This document shows positions 19,386 to 27,784 of a stretch of DNA of 36,074 nucleotides, in pieces (position 1 is the stretch's first letter; each line of letters begins with the position of its first letter). Where the stretch lies: positions 1 through 36,074 of the forward strand of contig CAMCDL010000004.1 of the NCBI GenBank assembly GCA_945873565.1, in the 5' to 3' direction. This DNA comes from an uncultured Selenomonadaceae bacterium. Lineage in GTDB: Bacteria; Bacillota; Negativicutes; Selenomonadales; Selenomonadaceae. The position numbers and the translations under genes were made by a program. Under the pieces are notes generated by a model that had not been told where the DNA came from, searched no databases, and saw only the letters and a program-made list of their open reading frames with translations.

Positions 19386-20600
19386 ATGCAGGATAATTTC
19401 GCAGAAAAAATATCGGCTATGCGCAAGGCCAAGGGATGGTCACAGGAGGTGCTGGCCGAAAAGTGCGGTATTTCCCGGCAGGCTGTTGCCAAATGGGAAT
19501 CATCGCAAAGCATGCCAGATGTATTCCGTCTGATTGACCTGGCAAAGCTGTTTGGGGTAGAGCTTTCTGACCTGGTTAAGACTACTGGTAATGTGGTGGA
19601 TATGAAATGCTGTATTGAGGCATTGAAAAAGATGTATCCGCTGATTATAGGTGCTAACCTGACTGATAATTCCTATCAGTTTATCAAAGGCCGGGAATAT
19701 TTTTTTAATATTGAGGAGTCTGGAGATATAGGAATGCTGGTCAGGGCGGTTATAGACTCTGTACCAGAGGCCTCTCAGAGAGCTGAAATTGCTGAGAAGC
19801 TTGGGCGGAATAATCTCATAGAGGCTATGCTGGATGGTGAGGAAAGCGTATCCATAAGATATCGCGCTGTGGTCCGGGACAGGCTTATATGGGTCGAAAC
19901 CAATGTATGCTTTATCCATGGCCTGGGCCATGATGATATAGTTGTACTTTCCCGTTCCATAGAGGATGAGGTGCGTTTGCAGGATGAAAACAGGGCTGCC
20001 CTGGTGGAACGGCAGTATATTATTGATATTCTTACTAGTGAGTATGATTCGGCTCACTATATAAATGTTTCCAGGGACGAGCTCCATCTGCTGAAATTTA
20101 ATGAGGAACGTATTAGCAGCTATATAGGCGGACTGGATATATCCAGTGGTGTGCTCTGCTATACTCAGGTATTGCCATTTATTGTAAATTCTGTTGTGGC
20201 CGAGCCAGAGCGCCGGCATGTAAAGGAAATGTTCAGCCTGGAGAATCTAAAAAATGTATTATCCAGGAGAAAATCCTTCTCAGATTTCTTCAATATAGTT
20301 ATTTTTGGTCAGATTCATAAATATGAGATACGTATGGTGCGCATAGATGATACAGATGATTTCTGCATTGCGGTAGGCTTTATTAATCGTGACGAGGATA
20401 ATCAGGTTTGTCTGGCTGAGAATACTGAGGATGTGATAACGTCAAAGCCGTGGCTTAATATAGGCTTGGCTGCTGTTCTGGGCTACATTCAGCTGGCCCA
20501 GACTGCTGATACTCCAGAAAAGCGAGCCGAATACCTGAACAGTGCATATAATCATGGTTCAAAGCTGATGGATGTTATTTCTGATAATAGAAAAGAATAA
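19386..20600 (+). CDS. XRE-family HTH regulator fused to a histidine-kinase-like sensor region (start ATG 19386 preferred)
   Basis: ISAMRKAKGWSQEVLAEKCGISRQAVAKWESSQSMPDVFRLIDLAKLFGV HTH_3; RBS ggagggg; C-terminal LGYIQLAQTADTPEKRAEYLNSAYNHGSKLMDVI resembles a HisKA helix. Confidence 0.8.
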   Translation: MQDNFAEKISAMRKAKGWSQEVLAEKCGISRQAVAKWESSQSMPDVFRLIDLAKLFGVELSDLVKTTGNVVDMKCCIEALKKMYPLIIGANLTDNSYQFIKGREYFFNIEESGDIGMLVRAVIDSVPEASQRAEIAEKLGRNNLIEAMLDGEESVSIRYRAVVRDRLIWVETNVCFIHGLGHDDIVVLSRSIEDEVRLQDENRAALVERQYIIDILTSEYDSAHYINVSRDELHLLKFNEERISSYIGGLDISSGVLCYTQVLPFIVNSVVAEPERRHVKEMFSLENLKNVLSRRKSFSDFFNIVIFGQIHKYEIRMVRIDDTDDFCIAVGFINRDEDNQVCLAENTEDVITSKPWLNIGLAAVLGYIQLAQTADTPEKRAEYLNSAYNHGSKLMDVISDNRKE

Positions 20601-20630
20601 AACGTAGAGGTCGACGGTGGTCGATTCTGA

Positions 20631-20668
20631 AAAAAGGGGCGTCGATTGCTGAATCGACGCCCTTTTTT
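20631..20668. terminator. intrinsic terminator, bidirectional
   Basis: GGGGCGTCGATT-gctg-AATCGACGCCC flanked by AAAAA / TTTTTTT. Confidence 0.85.
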
Positions 20669-20699
20669 TATAGGATTCTTCTGGAACCCGTACATTATT

Positions 20700-21170
20700 T
20701 TATTTTTTATCCTTTTCAGCCTGTTCCTTGGCCTTAGCCTTTTCCTTAGCGTTCTTTTCCTTAGCCTCAGCACGCTTTCTCTTGTCGTCCTCCATTTTCT
20801 GACGACCGTAATCAACACCTACAGCACTCATCTTATGCTTGAAAGCAGTAACAGGATGCTTGAAGAACATGCCAGCAGAGGTGGCAGAGCTCATAACCTC
20901 CATAAACTCCTTGTTCTTCTGGCTGCCGAAGCACATAATCTCGCACTTGTCACATATAGGCTTGGTAATGCCATATGGGCAGCGGTTGATCTTAATCATT
21001 ACGGTGGAGAGTAGTGCAGTGCACTTAGCACAAAGCTTTTCGCCATTGGTATTATGATGCTTGTTGCAGTATACGCCAAAGGTTTTGCGCATCTGCTCCT
21101 TTTCCTTAGGAATGTTGTTTACAACCTCCTGAGGTTTATTTCTGTTTATAAATCTGTCGAGGAAACCCAT
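20700..21170 (-). CDS. nitrous-oxide-stimulated promoter / YgbA-like Cys-rich family protein with charged C-terminal tail
   Basis: MRKTFGVYCNKHHNTNGEKLCAKCTALLSTVMIKINRCPYGITKPICDKCEIMCFG matches the YgbA spacing (YCxxHH...LCxxC...RCPxG..KPxCxxCxxxC). Confidence 0.75.
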   Translation of the reverse strand: MGFLDRFINRNKPQEVVNNIPKEKEQMRKTFGVYCNKHHNTNGEKLCAKCTALLSTVMIKINRCPYGITKPICDKCEIMCFGSQKNKEFMEVMSSATSAGMFFKHPVTAFKHKMSAVGVDYGRQKMEDDKRKRAEAKEKNAKEKAKAKEQAEKDKK

Positions 21171-21249
21171 GAATTATCACCCTTGCTTCAAATAATAGAT
21201 ACACATTTACTAAAGCATAAATGCTCGTATAAATTTTACTGTCAAATCG

Positions 21250-21942
21250 CTATAAATGCAAGCACTTTATGGAATCCACAAAAAGCACCTTGTCGGAAAC
21301 GTGGAATTTTATTTCAAGATTGCCGAATTCCATGCCATAAAGCCTGTCAGAATCCTCATGATACTGAGGCCTTGGGTCATTACGGAGAACACCATAAAGA
21401 CCAACCAGAAGCTCTGACGGTACCTTTTCCTGCTCTTGCGGAGGAATAACTACCTCGGAAAGGGTTTCCCAGCCTTTAGAGGTAAAACCTCCTGATGCCT
21501 CCGGGTGAGCATCTGCATAAGGAACATAGGGCTTGATATCAAGGATAGGAGTGCCATTCATAAGGTCTGCCCCGCTTACAGTAAGCACCGGCCCCTCAGG
21601 CGTATCAAGCTCAATAGACTCAAGCCTTACACAGGAAAGTCCTATGGGGTTAGGCCGGAATGGGGAGCGGGTAGCAAAAACACCAGCTCTGGTATTGCCT
21701 CCCAGAATCGGCGGACGGACAGTAGGGGACCAGGTCTCACGTACAGCCTTGGAAAAATGCCACAAAAGCCAGATATGAGAAAAGCCTTCCAGCAGCCTGA
21801 AGGCATCGGGATTCCGGAACTCAGGCTCCATAATAATCCGGGCCTTCAGCTCTGGGACCACTCCGCTCTGTCTTGGGATACCGAATTTTGAATTGAAGGC
21901 AGATTCAATATGAGCAATTACCTTAGTGTCGACAGTCTTCAT
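21250..21942 (-). CDS. trmO: tRNA (t6A37) N6-methyltransferase TrmO (TsaA/YaeB family)
   Basis: IAHIESAFNSKFGIPRQSGVVPELKARI, LEGFSHIWLLWHF, FATRSPFRPNPIGLSCVRL, LDIKPYVPYAD. Confidence 0.93.
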   Translation of the reverse strand: MKTVDTKVIAHIESAFNSKFGIPRQSGVVPELKARIIMEPEFRNPDAFRLLEGFSHIWLLWHFSKAVRETWSPTVRPPILGGNTRAGVFATRSPFRPNPIGLSCVRLESIELDTPEGPVLTVSGADLMNGTPILDIKPYVPYADAHPEASGGFTSKGWETLSEVVIPPQEQEKVPSELLVGLYGVLRNDPRPQYHEDSDRLYGMEFGNLEIKFHVSDKVLFVDSIKCLHL

Positions 21943-21945
21943 GGT

Positions 21946-23478
21946 TTAATCCTTGAGAGAGGTTACCTGGCTTACTTCATGCTTCTTATCGTAGCAGGCA
22001 AAGGCATCTTCTACCAGGGCTTTGTCAGGCTTGGATGTAAACAGGCTGACTACAGGCACAATGATAAAGCCGGCCAGCATGGCAATAGATCCTGAGTTAA
22101 TAGGAGACTGCAGGATCTGAGGGAATTCGCTGCGCCACAGGATATTGGCAATCATAAGGCCAGAGCCAAAGATGAAGCATGCCCAGCAGGAAGCCTTGGT
22201 AACCCATTTGCTGTACAGGGAATACATGAAAGGCGCCAGGAAGGATCCGGCAAGAGCACCCCAGGAAATACCCATGAGCTGAGCAATAAAGTTTACGGAG
22301 CTGGTATACTGTACCAAGGCGAGGATTGCAGAAATTGCAATGAAAACAACAATGAGGATACGGATGTAAAGAACCTGCTTTGCCTCGCTCATGTTCTTGA
22401 TGAAGTTATCCTTCAAAAAGTCGATGGTCAGGGTGGAGCTGGAGGCAATTACCAGTGAGGAAAGAGTAGACATGGATGCAGAAAGAACCAGGATTACTAT
22501 CATGGCAATCAGTCCAGGTCCTAGATCAGAAAGCATAGTAGGGATAATGGAGTCGAAGCCATTAGCCTTAATGTCAATCTGATCGGAGAACAGACGGCCA
22601 AAGCCTCCAAGGAAATAGCAGCCACCAGCTACAACGAGAGCAAACAGGGTGGAGATTACAGTACCCTTCTGGATAGCAGTCTCATCCTTTATGGCATAGA
22701 ATTTCTGCACCATCTGTGGAAGTCCCCAGGTGCCAAGGGATGTAAGAATAATCACAAACAGCAGATTAAGAGGATCTGGGCCAAAGAAGGAGGCAAAGAT
22801 ACCTGGAGTATCAGAAACCTTAGGATCGCTGACGCGGGCCAGGCCATCAAGAGCTGCCATAAAGCCGCCCTTGTTCATGAGTACAGCCGCAATAACAGTG
22901 GTAATACCAACCAGCATGATAATACCCTGAATAAAATCGTTGATAGCAGTAGCCATATAGCCGCCAGCAATAACGTAGATGGCGGTAAGCACAGCCATCA
23001 GGATAATGCAGACGGAGTAATCAATATCAAAGGCCATGCCGAAAAGCCGTGACAGTCCATTATACAGGGATGCTGTATAAGGAATCAGGAAGATAAAAAT
23101 AATTGCAGAGGCGCCAATGGTCAGGGCACGGCTGTTAAAACGGCGGCCAAAGAACTGAGGCATTGTAGCTGAATCAAGGTGCTGGCTCATGATACGGGTG
23201 CGCCTTCCCAGCACTGCCCAGGCCATAAGTGAGCCGATTATAGCATTACCTATACCGGCCCAGGTAGCAGCAAGGCCATATTTCCAGCCGAACTGGCCAG
23301 CATAGCCGACGAAAACTACGGCTGAAAAATATGATGTACCATAGGCAAAGGCTGTGAGCCAAGGTCCGACAGAACGTCCACCCAGCACGAAGCCGTCAAC
23401 GTCGGTAGTGTGCTTACGGCAATAAAGACCTATGCCGATAAGCACAGCGAAATAAATGAGTAAAATAGCAAGTTTCAT
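21946..23478 (-). CDS. sodium:solute symporter (SSS family; substrate not resolved)
   Basis: LGGRSVGPWLTAFAYGTSYFSAVVFVGYAG, multi-TM; GGYMATAINDFIQGIIML. Confidence 0.9.
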   Translation of the reverse strand: MKLAILLIYFAVLIGIGLYCRKHTTDVDGFVLGGRSVGPWLTAFAYGTSYFSAVVFVGYAGQFGWKYGLAATWAGIGNAIIGSLMAWAVLGRRTRIMSQHLDSATMPQFFGRRFNSRALTIGASAIIFIFLIPYTASLYNGLSRLFGMAFDIDYSVCIILMAVLTAIYVIAGGYMATAINDFIQGIIMLVGITTVIAAVLMNKGGFMAALDGLARVSDPKVSDTPGIFASFFGPDPLNLLFVIILTSLGTWGLPQMVQKFYAIKDETAIQKGTVISTLFALVVAGGCYFLGGFGRLFSDQIDIKANGFDSIIPTMLSDLGPGLIAMIVILVLSASMSTLSSLVIASSSTLTIDFLKDNFIKNMSEAKQVLYIRILIVVFIAISAILALVQYTSSVNFIAQLMGISWGALAGSFLAPFMYSLYSKWVTKASCWACFIFGSGLMIANILWRSEFPQILQSPINSGSIAMLAGFIIVPVVSLFTSKPDKALVEDAFACYDKKHEVSQVTSLKD

Positions 23479-23637
23479 TATAAATGCTCCTTACATATAA
23501 AAATTTTTTATGCTGCAATAAAGATAGCATATTATACAGTTGTTATCAATATAAAAATACACTAACCTTCTATTGTATAGAAATAGAAAAAAATAAATGC
23601 TATACTAAAAGAATGTCAATGAAAAGGAGGGGCATTT

Positions 23638-24393
23638 ATGATTGAGCTGGACAATCTGGTCAAGGAATATACCCGTGAGAATCCTGAGGGGAAAGTGATT
23701 ACCAATCGTGCCGTAGATGGCTTTTCCTTTTCCGTAAAGGATGGCGAGGTATTTGGCCTGCTGGGACCTAATGGTGCAGGCAAGACCACTACCATTAAAA
23801 TGCTGATAATGCTGACTGCCGTCACCTCTGGTGAAATACGCTATAACGGAATGAGGCTGAAGGGAAATGAGCGGGAAATTAAAAAGCTCATAGGAGTGGT
23901 GCCTCAGCATATAAATTTTGATAATGAGCTTACAGCTGGCGAAAACATGGAGCTTCATGCCAGGCTGCATCGTATACCGAAGGAAAAGCGTCAGCGGCGA
24001 ATAAAGGAGCTTCTGGAATATGTGGGCCTTAGCGAGATAGTAAATGAAAAAGTAAGGAATCTGTCTGGCGGCATGAAGCGCCGTCTGCTTATTGCCCGCG
24101 CACTGATTCATGAGCCGGAAATACTTTTTATGGACGAGCCGACAGTAGCCCTTGATCCTCAGGTAAGAAGAAAAATCTGGTCGCTGATTAAGGAAATGGC
24201 TGCCAGTGGCGTAACAATCTTTCTGACAACCCATTACATAGAGGAAGCAGAAAGCCTCTGCGACCGGGTGGCAATTATCAAGTCCGGACGGCTTATAGCT
24301 ATGGATACGCCAAAGGCTCTTTGCAGCAGTCTCGGCAGGGATACTCTTGAGGAGGTCTTCATTAAGCTCACCGGTGATAAGGAGGGGTGCTGA
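23638..24393 (+). CDS. ABC transporter ATP-binding protein (DrrA-like exporter type)
   Basis: LLGPNGAGKTTTIKML, LSGGMKRRLLIARALIHEPEILFMDEPTVALDP. Confidence 0.94.
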   Translation: MIELDNLVKEYTRENPEGKVITNRAVDGFSFSVKDGEVFGLLGPNGAGKTTTIKMLIMLTAVTSGEIRYNGMRLKGNEREIKKLIGVVPQHINFDNELTAGENMELHARLHRIPKEKRQRRIKELLEYVGLSEIVNEKVRNLSGGMKRRLLIARALIHEPEILFMDEPTVALDPQVRRKIWSLIKEMAASGVTIFLTTHYIEEAESLCDRVAIIKSGRLIAMDTPKALCSSLGRDTLEEVFIKLTGDKEGC

Positions 24394-25130
24394 TGCTTTT
24401 CGATATATGGACAGTTTTCTGGCGGGACTGGATTGTGCTGAAACGTCGGATGGTAAAGTTTATTTTAAGCCGTATGGTAGCACCTACCCTGTATCTGGTG
24501 GCCTTCGGCTGGGGGCTGGGCCGCAGCATTCAGGTGGATAGCGGCACCTATCTGGATTTCCTGGTGCCAGGTATATTGGCTCTGAATTCCATGAACATAA
24601 GCTTCAACAGCATAACGCCAGTGCACACAGAAAGACTTTTTTTCAAAAGCCTGGAGGAATATCTTATATCACCTATTAACCCTGATTCCTATGTTATAGG
24701 AAAGATGCTGGCACCTATTTTCCGGGGACTTATTTCATCGGCTATTATTCTGGTAATGGCCTGGCTGTTTGGGGCAGACCTCACAATAACCCCATTGTTT
24801 CTGGTGATACTTATACTCAACTGCCTTGTTTTTGCTGAAATCGGCTTTCTGGCAGCTATGAAAATTTCATCTCATGAGGAAATGTCACAGGTAAACACCT
24901 ACATTCTGCTGCCGATGAGCTTTCTCTGCGGCACCTTTTTCAAGACAAGCACCATGCCGGATGTATTCAGATGGTTTATAGAATTCCTGCCGCTGACCCA
25001 TACCAGCTATCTACTGAGGGGCATTGCTCAGTCTCAGCCGGTGGCTATGGAATCGGTTGCAGTGCTGGTAATATATGCAATATTAGGCTTTCTGCTGTCC
25101 AGAAAGGCCTTAGGAGGATTGACACGCTGA
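24393..25130 (+). CDS. ABC-2 type permease
   Basis: Multi-TM, LVPGILALNSM..SFNS, coupled TGATG to upstream ATPase. Confidence 0.88.
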   Translation: MLFDIWTVFWRDWIVLKRRMVKFILSRMVAPTLYLVAFGWGLGRSIQVDSGTYLDFLVPGILALNSMNISFNSITPVHTERLFFKSLEEYLISPINPDSYVIGKMLAPIFRGLISSAIILVMAWLFGADLTITPLFLVILILNCLVFAEIGFLAAMKISSHEEMSQVNTYILLPMSFLCGTFFKTSTMPDVFRWFIEFLPLTHTSYLLRGIAQSQPVAMESVAVLVIYAILGFLLSRKALGGLTR

Positions 25131-25996
25131 TGTTTAAAAGACTTTTTCATCAGGCAGAATCCGGTGCTGACTGCTCCAAGCTGTGCTGCACAAAAATAGA
25201 AAACTTCACGGTAAAGGCCGGTTCGCTGGTTATTTTTGAAAATGTAAATATTCATGTTCACTGCGGACAGCTCACTGCCCTTATAGGTCCCAATGGTGCG
25301 GGTAAAAGCACACTGTTAAAGGCAATTCTGGGAGAGATGCCTCATTCAGGTGAGCTTAAATATGTTGATGCTAAGGGCAAGCATACTGGACATCCAGTTA
25401 TCGGCTATGTTCCGCAGTATCTGAAATTCGATACCAGTGCGCCATTAAGCGTGCTGGACCTGTTTGCAGCCTGCCTTTACAAGCGCCCGGTGTGGCTTTC
25501 TGCATCAGGTCAGCTCAGAAATCAGGTGCTGGAAGAGCTGGCAAGAGTCCATGCGGCTGACCTGATTGACAGACGCCTGGGAGCCTTGTCTGGCGGTGAG
25601 CTGCAGCGCGTATTGATGGCACTGGCCCTGAATCCGAAGCCGGACCTGCTGCTGCTGGATGAGCCTGTTTCCGGTGTGGATCAGAACGGACTGGAGCTGT
25701 TTTACAGCATATTGGAGGAGCTTCAGGAGAAAGAGGATATGGCAATTATCCTTATTTCCCACGATCTGAATATGGTGGCAAAGCATGCTGATCAGGTGGT
25801 TCTTATGGACAAGGGCGTGGTCTGCAGCGGTACGCCAAAGGAGGTATTCAGTCATCCATCAACCAGAAGAATATTTGGTGTGCTGGCTGGCCAGGGCGGC
25901 AAGACCAGTGGCACTGGCTTTGAATGGATTGAGCACAAGCGGCATCCAAGAGGCTGTGGCTGTGAGCTTTGCGGATCAGAGGAGGTGCAGGACTGA
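25130..25996 (+). CDS. metal ABC transporter ATP-binding protein (ZnuC/MntB-like) with Cys/His-rich C-terminus
   Basis: ALIGPNGAGKSTLLKAILGEMPHSG, LSGGELQRVLMALAL, LLLLDEPVSGVD; ATG overlaps upstream stop; C-term HKRHPRGCGCELCG. Confidence 0.88.
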   Translation: MFKRLFHQAESGADCSKLCCTKIENFTVKAGSLVIFENVNIHVHCGQLTALIGPNGAGKSTLLKAILGEMPHSGELKYVDAKGKHTGHPVIGYVPQYLKFDTSAPLSVLDLFAACLYKRPVWLSASGQLRNQVLEELARVHAADLIDRRLGALSGGELQRVLMALALNPKPDLLLLDEPVSGVDQNGLELFYSILEELQEKEDMAIILISHDLNMVAKHADQVVLMDKGVVCSGTPKEVFSHPSTRRIFGVLAGQGGKTSGTGFEWIEHKRHPRGCGCELCGSEEVQD

Positions 25997-26829
25997 TGGA
26001 AAATATCTACTCTCTGCTGGATATGCTGCTGCCTTTTGAATGGCTGGAATACAATTTTATGAAAAATGCCTTTCTGGCAGTACTCCTGATTACGCCATTA
26101 TTCGGCGTATTAAGCACCATGGTGGTATCAAACCGCATGGCATTCTTTTCCGATTCCTTAGGCCATGCAGCCTTTACAGGCATAGCTATCGGTGCATTGG
26201 CAGGCATCATGTCGCCAATGGTTTCCCTGATAGTATTCTCAGTAATTTTTGCGCTGCTTATTACCTATATAAAAAATACCAGCAGTGCTTCAGCAGATAC
26301 TGTAATAGGTGTATTCTCCTCAGTAGGCATTGCTCTTGGTCTTATGCTTATGTCCTATGGCGGTGGCTTTAACAAGTTTTCCCGCTACCTTATAGGAGAC
26401 ATCCTGAGCATCACCCCGGAGGATCTTGGCTATCTTCTGCTGGTGCTTATAATAGTGCTGGCGGTATGGGGGGGTATCTATAATCAGCTGCTGATTCTTA
26501 GCATAAACTCGTCCTTTGCCAGAAGCCGTGGCATGAATCCAATGATGGCAGAATGCATTTTTGCTGTACTGGTTGCTGTGGTAGTGGCAATCAGCATACA
26601 GTGGGTAGGCCTTCTGATAATAAACTCCCTGCTGGTCTTGCCAGCAGCTGCTGCCAGGAACGTTGCTTCCAATGCAAGGCAGTATCATTTAATATCCGTA
26701 GCCAGTGCCATGATATCAGGTATATGCGGCTTGATTCTGGCAAATTATCTCAATATGGCTGCTGGTGCCACTATTGTTGTAATTGCAGCAGCCATTTTTT
26801 TCATAACATTGGCTTTCAAAAGAAAATAG
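25996..26829 (+). CDS. metal ABC transporter permease (ZnuB-like)
   Basis: MVVSNRMAFFSDSLGHAAFTGIAIG, LLIINSLLVLPAAAARNVA; ATG overlaps upstream stop. Confidence 0.9.
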   Translation: MENIYSLLDMLLPFEWLEYNFMKNAFLAVLLITPLFGVLSTMVVSNRMAFFSDSLGHAAFTGIAIGALAGIMSPMVSLIVFSVIFALLITYIKNTSSASADTVIGVFSSVGIALGLMLMSYGGGFNKFSRYLIGDILSITPEDLGYLLLVLIIVLAVWGGIYNQLLILSINSSFARSRGMNPMMAECIFAVLVAVVVAISIQWVGLLIINSLLVLPAAAARNVASNARQYHLISVASAMISGICGLILANYLNMAAGATIVVIAAAIFFITLAFKRK

Positions 26830-26862
26830 CAAAGGGGCGTCAGCTGACGCCCCTTTGCTATT
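26825..26862. terminator. perfect 38-bp palindromic bidirectional terminator
   Basis: AATAGCAAAGGGGCGTCAG|CTGACGCCCCTTTGCTATT, exact inverted repeat. Confidence 0.85.
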
Positions 26863-27250
26863 ATATGTTATTCAGGCACACATAGGCTTGTGTCCTATGT
26901 ATTTTGGGATGCTTGCGAACATAGCTGTGAAATGCCAGCATTTCCTCCTGGGAAATGGAGCTCAGCTTTATGGCCAGATTAAACAGAAGATCATCCCGTA
27001 TGGCGTAGCAGCCTGTAACCCTGTGAAATGAGGTAAGACTGGGCAGCAGCCTATCAAGGGGGAAGTATGCCTCCTTGGCGATAAATATATAGGCCTTGTC
27101 GAAAATAATACTTCCATTGCCGTACATGATGCTGGGAACAAAGGGAATAAGGGAGCTTTTGCGAAGGTAAGTACGTCTTTTCCTGCCATTCAGCAATCTT
27201 TCTTTAAAGGATTTTTTGCTTTTTTCCCAAACACATTCTCCCAGATGCAT
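26861..27250 (-). CDS. hypothetical protein
   Basis: 129-aa ORF with AGGAAGG RBS, convergent with znuB-like gene, stop placed in the terminator. Confidence 0.6.
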   Translation of the reverse strand: MHLGECVWEKSKKSFKERLLNGRKRRTYLRKSSLIPFVPSIMYGNGSIIFDKAYIFIAKEAYFPLDRLLPSLTSFHRVTGCYAIRDDLLFNLAIKLSSISQEEMLAFHSYVRKHPKIHRTQAYVCLNNI

Positions 27251-27365
27251 AGTGGTTAACCTTCCTGCAATACTTATGTTGAACTTAAATACAAATAATA
27301 TTTAGTGTAATAATACTACTTTAATTAGGTAAAAGCAACGGACCATGGTCCTTATATCCATTGCA

Positions 27366-27395
27366 TTGACAAGTCTATTTGTTAGGGGGTATAAT
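27366..27395 (+). promoter_or_regulatory. sigma70-type promoter for tRNA-Arg
   Basis: TTGACA (27366-27371) - 18 nt - TATAAT (27390-27395). Confidence 0.75.
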
Positions 27396-27420
27396 ACACG
27401 GGTGTACACGTTGCATTTTT

Positions 27421-27495
27421 GCGCTCGTAGTCCAGTGGATAGGACGTTGGCCTCCGGAGCCGAAAGCGTGGGTTCGATTCCCGCCGAGCGCACCA
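27421..27495 (+). tRNA. tRNA-Arg (anticodon CCG), CCA encoded
   Basis: acceptor GCGCTCG/CGAGCGC, anticodon stem TTGGC-CTCCGGA-GCCGA, T-arm GTGGG-TTCGATT-CCCGC, ACCA end. Confidence 0.95.
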
Positions 27496-27539
27496 GCTGA
27501 CTACAACTTTTCCATTCTGTCATTGACTGGTGTGAAACG

Positions 27540-27576
27540 GTATCCGATAGTAATATTGCTATCGGATACTTTTTTT
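27540..27576 (+). terminator. intrinsic terminator after tRNA-Arg
   Basis: GTATCCGATAG ... CTATCGGATAC followed by TTTTTTT. Confidence 0.85.
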
Positions 27577-27694
27577 ATAGCATCCTAATAGCTTATGCCC
27601 TTGCCACATCAGATTTCAAGAAGAGCTTTGTGCGCTGGTAGGTCTTAATAGGCTGGATATGGCCGTTCTTGATGGCGGCTTATTTTTTTGAACT

Positions 27695-27762
27695 ACCTTA
27701 TGCGATGTCGGAGCTTCCAGAGGATGAGGTTTGTGACACCTGTCTTTTTTCGGCCGGGAATT
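27695..27762 (+). repeat. direct repeat copy A beside abiF
   Basis: 62/68 positions identical by eye to copy B at 28837-28904. Confidence 0.9.
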
Positions 27763-27784
27763 ATCAGCTGTTTGAGCCTATGCC

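Noticed and set aside
19500-20219. 239-aa minus-strand ORF antisense to the XRE gene
   Set aside because: No recognisable motif; the plus-strand HTH gene explains the region.
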